A stretch of DNA of 64,000 nucleotides from Whalleya microplaca (lineage: Eukaryota > Ascomycota > Sordariomycetes > Xylariales > Xylariaceae): assembly GCA_022497155.1 (NCBI GenBank), contig MU385776.1, positions 62,001 to 126,000 on the forward strand, given 5' to 3'. The notes below the pieces were generated by a model. The model was not told the DNA's origin, did no database searches, and saw only the letters and a list, made by a program, of their open reading frames with translations. This document shows positions 55,398 to 64,000 of this stretch, piece by piece (within the stretch, counting starts at the first letter, position 1; every line of letters begins with the position of its first letter). The position numbers and the translations under genes are program-made.

Positions 55398-57138
55398 CTA
55401 TTCCGTCTGGCCCTGTTCGACCAGCTCGTCCCACTTCTTCCGACATGTAGCATTGCCAAAGTGGTATGAGCCGCCACGGGACGTAATGTAATCGGCGACT
55501 TGCTTCCAGGGAACCTTGAAGGTAGTGGTGTCCTCGCCTTTGGCTAGTTTCCGGACAGCTTTCTTGAGTAGGCGTACCTATGTAAATGTCACCCATTAGT
55601 CACGTCCGACAACATAACTCTTCTACCGTGGGACCTACATCATTGTCTTGCCACTCAGGCTTTCTCACTCGCTCCTCTTTGCTCTTAGTCAGAGTCCGGA
55701 ATCGACCTCTCAATGTCGATTCGGCTTCGGTAAAGTTGCCCTGTCGACGTATCTCACGGTACGTCATTCCAGCCAGCTTCGACCTAACCAGAAAGTCATC
55801 CTTCGCAGATCGCCCGGCCTCTAAAAAATTAGTTCCGTTATTCCGCCCTCTGGGTCTTTCAATATTGGCCGGCCGGGTATTCGTGGTGGCTGGTTTCAGC
55901 TGGATCACGTTGGCATGATTAGATGTGTGATGATGGCTTGTGGGGAGGTGAGTGGGATCTGGACCCCTTGCCTTCGAAGGCGTCGAGCTGAGGGAAGTCA
56001 ATGGTGCTGGACGTGCTTTGATTGGCTTGTTAGGGAGTTCCTTTCTAGGCTTATTACTCGGGTGCTTTGAGGGAATCGGGTTGCGCTTATGGCGACGCTC
56101 GAACGTAGAGGAGTTAAGATCGGAGTCGCCGCTGGTCAACATGCTGGTATGAGCTGACTCTGACGAAGAAGTCGGAGTTGGTGATGGTTGGATTCGTAAC
56201 ATCTTGGGAGAAATGGTAGAGGGGCAGTTTGTCCCCCAACCATTTCCCGTGCTCTCTGTGGCAGAGACAGAATGGGCACTTCGTAGGTTGCTAGTCGTAC
56301 TGTTATGTATGGGAGCCGGGTCGAGTGACATCGAAGCTATTGCTTCAGAGGGTGCCGAGGAAGTGGCCGAGGACGAGAAGCTACTACAAACGGTACTGGG
56401 GCTGACTTGATTACATTCCAGAGGTTCTCCAAAGACGGGTAGGCTGGAATTCCAGTCATTTCCAGGCAAGCCGTGCTGGAAATCGATATAGCTAGGAGCT
56501 CCTTGATTGAAGCTACTTGTATACGACTGCCAAGGATAGTGTCGAGGGTCGAAGTTGACATTGTGGCTTTGACCATAGGCGTTTGCCGTGGGGTAGTTTG
56601 GTACGAACATTTGGTCGTTTCCTGACGAGTCTTTGTTGGATTGGTGATGACTCGGACCAGAGTCCCTTCCGGCAGCTACATCTGAGACATTTACGGCTGT
56701 CGTTTGGGCTCTGATGTTTGGTGTACTGTACCCGATACCGGGAAGCCAGTCACTATAGATATCTTCGGTCTATGAAGATGGTCATTAGTATCTACGTCAA
56801 CGCCATACTGACGGTGTTGGAGATTATCGTACCATGCAAGCTTCATCCCCGCTGTCTGCCATCTGCTGATGGTACCAGTGCTGGTCGTCCATTATCGGTA
56901 GCTCTTGTCGCTGAGACATGGACCCGTTGCAGAACCTGCCGGCTCGACGAGCAAGGTCGTTGATTATGAGTCGTTCCCAGATGGCTTGCTGCAAAAACTC
57001 TTTCTCACGGTTACTGCGAGACTGAGACTCAAGTGCGACGACATTGACGCTCGGTGGGAAAGCGCCCCAGACAAACTGGGGTTGCTTTGAGCTGATAAAC
57101 ATCTTTGGTGTCGGCCTGATGAGGGCCTGGGATTCCAT
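55398..57138 (-). CDS. Myb/SANT-like DNA-binding protein with disordered N-terminal region
   Basis: Probable nuclear DNA-binding protein of a fungal-specific type. Three exons: 57138-56833, 56769-55639 and 55577-55398, 538 aa. Introns are 63 and 61 bp, both phase 0, with donors GTACGA and GTAGGT. The first intron has an exact TACTAAT branch. Residues 1-380 are low-complexity Ser/Thr/Pro/Asn-rich with a Lys/Arg/Pro stretch (RRHKRNPIPSKHPSNKPRKE) that may act as a nuclear signal. The C-terminus has a helix-rich region (DDFLVRSKLAGMTYREIRRQ ... LRGRFRTLTKSKEERVRKPEW). It leads into a Myb-like repeat that spans intron 2: LLKKAVRKLAKGE, VPWKQVADYI, and TCRKKWDEL. Target genes cannot be inferred. 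The acceptor-donor pairs and the uninterrupted joined frame support the model. Confidence 0.75.
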
Positions 57139-60100
57139 GTTGCCTGTCGCCCCCTTCCTCTCTCTCTTGCCTCGTCGACTGTCACAACCCCTCTTTCTCT
57201 GATCTTCACCGCCGCTTCTGTCGGCCTTCTGCGCAAGTCAGCAGCCAGTGATTATCTTTGGCGCCCCGCTTGGTTCTCTGCTGTTAGTCTTGTGTTGGGT
57301 ATGATTGCAGCAGAGCCTGGCGGTCAGGGGCCGATGTTCTTGGTAGCGATGCAGGTCTCGTGCGGCCTCCCGAGAATAAGTCAAGAATCGTTCCTACAGC
57401 TGTTCGCGCTGCCAGGACGCAGGAACCGATTTGGAGATGATACTGAGTGAAGAAGGTGCGTTGCTAGCGTTTCGAGAGGATTATTCTCCCTAATGAATCA
57501 AGAAATTCACACTCTCAGGTTCTCTCTTGGCTAGCCGGCTGAGATCTAGTACAGGTCTGAATAGACGAACCAGTTTTACGAGAACAGCCGTTGGTGGCAA
57601 GTTCCTAGTTTCTTCGGGAGAGAGTTAACGTTCGTCCAATGATTTTGAAACTGCCTAAAACTTGATAGAGAGCAAATAATGAACGAAACTAGCTTCACAG
57701 ATTTTCGGGAGGGATGTGCGGTAACTAATACCATTCATACGAAGCCCCTTTCCAGGAATCCCCCCATTGTCTACCTGATCAAGCGCAAGCCATATGTAAA
57801 GAGGCACTTTAAACTGATCCAAACATTGGTAAGGAGTGGAGAACAAGGGGTCGAAGTGGAGGAGCGGCAAGGCAAGTCTCTGAAAGCGGTCGCTAGATTA
57901 ACTAAAACGATCTTCGATGCCGTCTGCTCATCATATCTAACCTAGCTATGGGTATGGGCTTATAACTACGAGCCAGGAGGTCATTGGTGACAGCTATCCA
58001 TGTCTTGTCACTTTTGCTGCGGCTCTGCCTTCTAAGATATCATTGGCAAATGCAGCCTGCAAAGCTGATCTTCTGCATCAGCGGACAAACTGACTATATC
58101 ATAGCGAATATAGGTCATGGTCAAGCCTCTCTGGGGGGGAACTGCTAGTACATTCCGGTATGCAAAGCTACTCAGATCTGCCAAAGAGCTTGCACTAGCG
58201 TTATCTTACTTACACCTTAGTAACAACGACTCCTAGCTGACTACAAGTGAATACATTCGAACAACCGGAGTAGATTCATCCTGGCGAACTAATACTGTTC
58301 ACTGACGCTGTTTGATGCCGTCTGCGGGCCTAAATCTTAAAGCAAGGGTTCTGTCTGCCATGACACGGCATCATGCATCTGCCAGCCTTCACCCCATCTA
58401 TGCCCGTTGATATCGAGTTCCAACACGATCCTTATCAAATATATACCACGCCTAGTTAGGTATTTCACCATACCCGCCTCCACCAGCTAAATCTCTATTA
58501 ATCTTAGCTTAGTGTGGGGCTTACGATCTACTCCGGAATGGCAACCGAGACACCATGTGCGAAGGTCGTCTGGGGAAGAAACGTCTCCACGATTTCTCCT
58601 TCAGCATTTTCGTCTTTATGCCCCAGGTTCGGCGACCGTAATTGTATCATTCACGTTATCATGTCATCTCGAGATTTGATCATATATAGATCCGATATGT
58701 GACGGAGATCTAGATCCTTGATCCCAGATCTCGGTACACTCCCCCGTAAGGCTGTTGCTCTTTGGGACGGGCGCATTCACACCAGTACAGAATCGATTCG
58801 TCTTACAGCAGAGGGGGTCGCAGCATCGTGCATTACGGTAAGATGGGGCGGGGGCTGCGGAGACTGCATATTGTAACTTTACCCTAGCCTATCGCGGCAG
58901 ACTCCCATTAGAATACATCCTGCAAACATTACGTATGGTATTAAGTTATGTTATAACACAGTTGTCGGATGGCTCCGGCATAATATACCGGCCTCCCGGC
59001 CCATCATCCTGGCAAAGCTGGGGACTGTTTGTTGGTGAGATTGGGGGGCGAGGCTACCAGTTACCGGGCGTGTGGTGACTATATCTCTCCCCATCTCTCT
59101 TTTTGGATACTTGGGGTCCCAAGAAGTTCTCGTGGGCGGTGAAGTTGGAGTCCCAGCATGACATTCGCTGCAACTCTGCATGCAGCAGAATCATGCAATG
59201 CAGCCCGAGCCCACAAACCGCTGGTCCGGCATCTCTCACGAACTTCTACGCAGCGATAAACAAGTGTCCCCAATGAGGTCTCCCATCTTAATCTGGGTGC
59301 GTTTGGGGCGTGCGGGAAACACTGACACATAACGTCGTTTTGTGGCGCTGTGCAACCATGCCCTCTTCAACGACTAGCCCGCGTTGAGTCGAGCCGCCCG
59401 TAGCCCAACCTCGCAGCGTTCGGATTTGATTTATGATCAATTCGAACATGCCGTAGTAGACCGATGGTACCTATGGAATGTCGATTGGCTGATGTGGTTC
59501 CGGGATGGGCTGATATATCTGTTTGATGATGATGTCGTGTTGAAGCCGGCCTGCTTGCTTCTTCCTTTCTTGCTATATGTATGATGAGCTGGCAAAGCTC
59601 GCTCCTAAGCGATTATAATCTGGCAACTATAAGACGAGGACTATGGAGTTCTCTTCATGACCACTGCAAGTGTGGTGCTACGTCATATCTATTCAACTTT
59701 AGGCATCCTCGAATGGAACAAGCTAGACCATTGGCTACTAATATACGGTTTGCCAACTTTTATACAAAGCAGTCCATGTATTGGTTCAACTTTCAAGATG
59801 GACAACCAATAAAGTCTCGATCTGTTTAGAAACCTCTTCCATTTCGGGACTACCTTCGTCCATGTATAACCGGCTCTTCTAGGTAATTAAAGCCTTTCAG
59901 TTTCCTTCCCTCTAATTACTTTTCCGCATACTGACATAAGAAAACTCTACAGCAATGCAACATACTCGAGAAACAGCGAGTAACGTAGCAAGTCATCAAA
60001 CTACCCGAACCATTAGTCTTGAACTTGAACGTGAAACCAAGAGTTGCCCGTTGCTTTAAACATCGAGCCCACTCCTGTCAACTGGGATGTGGGGGTAACG

Positions 60101-60955
60101 CCAGTGGTCTATGCGCCGACACACTCGCTTTGATCCAGTAGTTTTCTAGTTATTCCACACACGCCACCTCCATTACGAACTCATGTCTTTCTATGTCTCG
60201 GCTGCTTGGGAGCCCGCATGTACATACAGGGGTACATAACCCTGTTACTATATGACCCTTATATACTATACAACCGTTCTATTGGATATGTCTCCTGTAG
60301 GTAGTGGCATGTGTTGCAAGGTATTTGATGCTGAAGGCGCAAAGAAAGGGGCTATCAGGCAGTTGGGTAATATATACTTACCTAAGGCGATATACAGTGT
60401 GAAAATGCCGAGTTTAGAACTGCCAGCGAATATCTGGTTCAACGTATATACCATCGTTACCACCAATGAACATGATTGATTGTTTGTATAAGACTTAGGT
60501 AGCTATTACTTCCTATTACTTCGCAATATAACAAAACCCGTTTGTTGGATATCAAAAAGTGAGCCGCAAATGGATCTACTAATAGGGGTATGATTGGATA
60601 TGAAACGGGGATCTAAACTGTAATCTCATCGCGTTGCTGACGCTAACAAATAGCTTCCGAGATTTCCCCAGAGCACGTACGTATTTATACGGAGTATGAA
60701 CACGTACATATACGTCAGGCATGTAAATGCCGTTTACTGACAGCAAACAGGGCCCACCAATTTCCCTAAGGGGGACAAGTGTCGGCCACAGCCGATCAAC
60801 CTCACTTCAACCCATTGACCGTATACGCTCACACTCAGGTGTAAGCTCACCACCACATTCTTCAACAACACAAGCTCACAGCAAGTCTTCAACAGACATG
60901 CCCAGATCGAGCTCTCATTCTGTCCTCTCCGCGCCCCTCACCGTCTCTCATTTCC
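57139..60955. other. Gene-poor region
   Basis: About 3.8 kb with nothing that I can support. The first 400 bp are the promoter/leader of the Myb-like gene. An 88-codon ATG frame at 57679-57945 is basic and has no domain; it could be a small gene but has no splice or conservation evidence. The remainder is of mixed composition with short frames. Confidence 0.45.
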
Positions 60956-61826
60956 ATGGCCTCTACCACCTCCGACCCTGACCCCCTCCGCGTCGCCATC
61001 CTGCTCAACTCGTATCGCTCGCGCATCCTTTCCGCCATCCGCGCCTCCTACGAGCGGACCATTAGTTCCGTAGCGCCGCACGCGCGGCTAGCCTTCTACG
61101 AACCCGCCAACAAGCGCGAGTTTCCCGATCCCGCGTGCTTCGACCTCGTCGTCTTCGGCGGGTCCAATGTCGACCCCCGCCACTCGCACCAGTGGATCCT
61201 GGACGTCCATGAGTTCCTGCGACGCCTCGTGACCCAGTTTCCCGAGAAGAAGGTCCTGGGCATCTGCTGGGGCCACCAGACTATCTCGCGCGTCTTCGGC
61301 GGTAAGGTCGTCGATGCCTCGTCTCCTGAGGTAAGTACCTATCTACCTAGTTCTTGTGAATGACTGAGATGAGAGTGTGAGTGAGCATGAGCAGAGAGAC
61401 GCTGACCAAGGCCTTCAGATGGGAGTTGCTACTGTGAATCTCACAGAAGCAGGGAGAGAGTTCTTCCATGAGGCAGCTGCTCTCGGCTCTTTCAGGCTTC
61501 AGCAGCACCACCGGCGCGAGGTCGCCGCAGCGCCTGTTGGTTTTGCACCACTGGCTCAGGGAAACCAGTGTCTTCTGAGCGAGAACAACATGGTCCTGAC
61601 ATTTCAGGGGCATCCCGAGAAGGACGCTGAGACAGCGCGTCTGAGGATGCACGACTCCATGAGGTGGTTTGGGTTCGATGCCTTGGATGAAAAGGCCTGG
61701 GCGAGGTTGCAGCAGTTGGTGGACACGGAGCATGACGGCGAAATGGTATGGAGACGTATATTCGAGTGGGTGAGAGAACCTTCGGTGCCGGTCACTAACA
61801 GGGTAGATAAGTTAAGTAACATCTAA
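60956..61826 (+). CDS. Class I glutamine amidotransferase-like protein
   Basis: Small cytosolic GATase1-domain protein, possibly a gamma-glutamyl hydrolase or peptidase of the fungal GMP-synthase-like group. Two exons: 60956-61330 and 61419-61826. The 88-bp intron is GTAAGT...TTCAG, phase 0, and gives 260 aa. The nucleophile elbow GICWGHQ carries C104. The catalytic His-Glu pair is in FQGHPEKD (about residue 180-187). FDLVVFGGSN (about 54-63) is the oxyanion-side strand. The protein stands alone without a synthetase domain, as in homologues that act on gamma-glutamyl or thiocarboxylate substrates. Exon 1 is GC-rich. Substrate unknown. Confidence 0.83.
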
Positions 61827-64000
61827 TCGGATGCTTCTTAAGGCCTCAGGCTAGGTCTAGCAAGCACATACACATTTGGACGGTATCCTTTATTACGGCT
61901 TTTGCGAGTCTTTTTGACCAGCATGACGCTCGTAATGGAAATTGGGAGATCGTCGCGGTCGAGGTCGTTCTAGTATAAATTGAACAACCGATTGTACCCA
62001 TACGTTCTTTGATATATTGCACATGTAATACACAGACAGTAAGTAAATTTCTTATTTGGGTGAAGATATAACGTTATTCGCCCCCTTTTCTTTGTCAAGA
62101 CACTTATATGCACCAAAAGTCGCCATCTTAAGAACACAGACATAACAAGTGTATGCTCCTTAAAAGTAAATCTACTTGATGTAGTATCACCTTTACCCTC
62201 ATGCACTCTATACCCCAAGTAACCTTACATACATGCACTGTCGTCAATCTATATAGATCGGACGTTTTGATGTTGCTGTGATGAAACCTAGCACTAACTC
62301 TGTTGCAGATGCTACGGTGACATGTGACCACCCAATACCAGGTAGTTCACACCCCTTCGTTACAAATCCATTTTAAATACGTATAATACCAGCCTCTATG
62401 TCCTTCATGCAGACTGAAAACTTATGGACTCGTGAACCGACAAGTCTGAATCTACGATATAGCGTTTGAGAGGCTTCGGTTGACTATCTTGGATGAGGTC
62501 CTGCGGTACACCCAATAGCATGCCTGATCCGCTGATATGATCGACGAGATACGTAGTGAGGATTACCGTCTGGGCACCAAAACTGTCTGGCGAAACTGAG
62601 TGTTAAGCCGTCAACATGGTCTGCTGCGCGGCATCCATCCCCATCCATCTTGAGCCGTTCCCTCCTTCGGAGACGCGCCGACGCTGCTCGCGAGCCACTG
62701 GCGAACACCGACACGGACAACGTGCAGGAGATACGGGACGCTTTGCCTTCCGATAGCACAAGGTCTACCGGGCAACAGCAAACCGCGAAAGTGGAGGGGG
62801 GGAGGAGCTGAACCAGAAGTGAATGGGCCTAAGCCTAAGCTGAGGAGGGGGGGTTGTTGCCCGTATAAACCAAAATATACCTGAGCTTTCCAAAATCAGT
62901 TGGCTCACTGGTCAGACCAACAGTTCAGTTTCTAGGCAGCCGCCTAGTTCCTGAAAGGTACGGGGTTCAATTCCCTGAGTGAGCTCGTTGTCAAAAATCA
63001 TATTTGATCCTCCCACTTGCCGACAGCGGGACCCCCAGCCAAAGCTGATGGGAAAATGTACCAAGCCCGGGTTATTCTGATGGCTTATCTTGGACCACAT
63101 GTTATGATTGGAGATAATGGGCGAGCTCATCTCCCTCTGGGTTGACTAAATTTTTTTTTAATAATCTTTTTCATCAAATCTTTTAAAGACGGTATGCTAG
63201 CGAGGTACACGGCCACATTCGAGCGCGCACCGCAATGTCTATAGGCGCATATCCACACAAAGTGTAAAGCTCAAGGCGGTCACGCTGCCACCGGCGGATA
63301 TCACGATGTCATTGTCCACTGTCAGTGCCCGGGGGAGCCTAGGCACGGGGGCTAGGGAGTCATAGGTCGTGCAAGTAAGGATAGCGTAGCTGCCACTTCG
63401 GCCTCGTCGCTTACGACTGGGCCAAGGCAGGTAGTTATGTTGCAACTACGCCGGCTTCAATTATGGGAGCATCGTGGAACACCATGCCAAAACCGCGGAA
63501 GGTGTACGTTTATGTCTTGATAGGATATGTGGCGATCAGGTTGCATGGGAGTCAAACTTAGCACGTAGCTTGGGTTTTAATCACCACGTCTCTTGGGTAA
63601 ATGTATTGTTTTCTGATAATCGGTATCTTGTTCAAGCTTCTTCGTACAAGTCGGTAGATATCATGTTTTCCAAATAGTAGCAGAGCATTAGAGAGAAGAG
63701 GAGGGATGGCAGGATAAGTCACCCACTAAACTACTTGATGTAGGTTTCGGTGTCATCGTGACTTATACATAGGACCGTGACGTGGGCTTAAGTCAGCAAA
63801 CGGTCTGCGCTGATATCCCAGACCCTTGGGTGAAGGAAGTCATTCCGATATGAGCTATAACTTTTATACCATCATGACTACTCACTCTTGATTTGCAATG
63901 TACTTCATTCAAGAACTAAAATCAATCATTCATAATACCAACCCAGTATCTCATTTATAACCCCCTTTATCCAATAGCTTAACGAAGCTTCGGCTTAATA
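61827..64000. other. Gene-poor right edge with a tRNA-like element
   Basis: No protein gene is supported. It contains the tRNA-like/SINE-like sequence at 62901-63159 and a short palindrome CGAAGCTTCG near 63985. Frames at 62484-62759 and 63239-63445 (both minus) have no domain. Confidence 0.45.
62901..63159 (+). mobile_element. tRNA-like Pol III element (SINE-like)
   Basis: A perfect B box (GGTTCAATTCC, 62964-62974) follows an A-box-like word (TGGCTCACTGG, 62901-62911; one mismatch at the R position). A T-arm-like stem encloses the B box (62961-62965 with 62973-62977). GCTCACT (62903-62909) pairs perfectly with AGTGAGC (62978-62984), like an acceptor stem. A 6-bp hairpin (CTAGGC/GCCTAG, 62932-62947) sits where an anticodon arm would be. 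A T9 run (63151-63159) could end Pol III transcription or be a SINE tail. No normal D-arm can be formed, so a working tRNA is unlikely; a tRNA-derived SINE or tRNA relic fits better. Confidence 0.4.

Noticed and set aside
57679..57945. An 88-codon basic small protein
   Set aside because: It has an ATG, but no family match, no conserved signal and no promoter motif that I could point to; left as an open possibility only.
59384..59829. Two short plus-strand frames with many aromatic residues
   Set aside because: No splice links join them into a longer protein and no family is recognisable.
62903..62984. A functional tRNA gene
   Set aside because: Acceptor-like and T-arm stems pair, but no standard D-arm or 7-nt anticodon loop can be drawn, and the A-box reading conflicts with the acceptor reading.
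1..64000. CRISPR arrays or prokaryotic operons
   Set aside because: Spliceosomal introns in most genes show a eukaryotic nuclear genome. No regularly spaced short repeats were seen.

Overview
The window is nuclear DNA of a filamentous ascomycete (Pezizomycotina). The genes have short GT-AG introns of about 50-80 bp with CTAAC/CTGAC-like branch sites. They include typical mould families: an AflR-type Zn2Cys6 regulator, a fungal class I sesquiterpene cyclase, P450s, a GH55 glucanase, a Myb-like DNA-binding protein and a mitochondrial DNA polymerase. Gene-rich, GC-balanced segments alternate with long AT-rich stretches without intact ORFs, where at least one gene relic carries a CAG-to-TAG type stop, as expected of a genome shaped by repeat-induced point mutation (RIP). 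I cannot name the species; a Sordariomycete is a guess. All exon-intron models were made by hand from splice signals and reading-frame continuity. ATG starts were chosen only where an ATG is really present.

Layout. 1-2.5 kb: no gene, but a perfect 104-bp direct repeat. 2.5-4.3 kb (-): MFS transporter. 6.5-10.0 kb (+): mitochondrial DNA polymerase gamma. 10.8-12.3 kb (-): single-pass membrane protein of unknown function. About 12.4-41.5 kb is an AT-rich island with widely spaced genes: Zn2Cys6 regulator (17.3 kb), aristolochene-synthase-like terpene cyclase (21.3 kb), P450 relic (23.8 kb), calpain-like protease (25.3-28.0 kb, -), APH-fold phosphotransferase (29.7 kb), intact nine-exon P450 (34.2 kb), P450 heme-region relic (38.8 kb) and short-chain dehydrogenase (39.6 kb). 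Then come FIT2-like acyl-CoA diphosphatase (42.1-43.2 kb, -), GH55 exo-beta-1,3-glucanase (44.3-47.2 kb, -), RutA-like flavin monooxygenase (51.0-52.2 kb, -) with an unidentified partial gene upstream, Ap4A phosphorylase (54.1 kb, +), Myb-like protein (55.4-57.1 kb, -), class I glutamine amidotransferase-like protein (61.0 kb, +) and a tRNA-like/SINE-like element (62.9 kb).

How the genes may work together. The island between the housekeeping flanks (polymerase gamma on the left, FIT2/GH55 on the right) looks like a sesquiterpenoid biosynthetic locus: a pathway-type regulator, a cyclase that would make a bicyclic sesquiterpene from farnesyl diphosphate, one working P450 and one SDR for oxidation. 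An APH-type kinase and a calpain-like protease are unusual companions, and two decayed P450s show that the locus once had more tailoring enzymes. The shared calpain/APH intergenic region carries four TGACTCA/TGAGTCA bZIP half-site motifs in about 1 kb. Whether the protease and kinase belong to the pathway is inference; co-expression would decide it.
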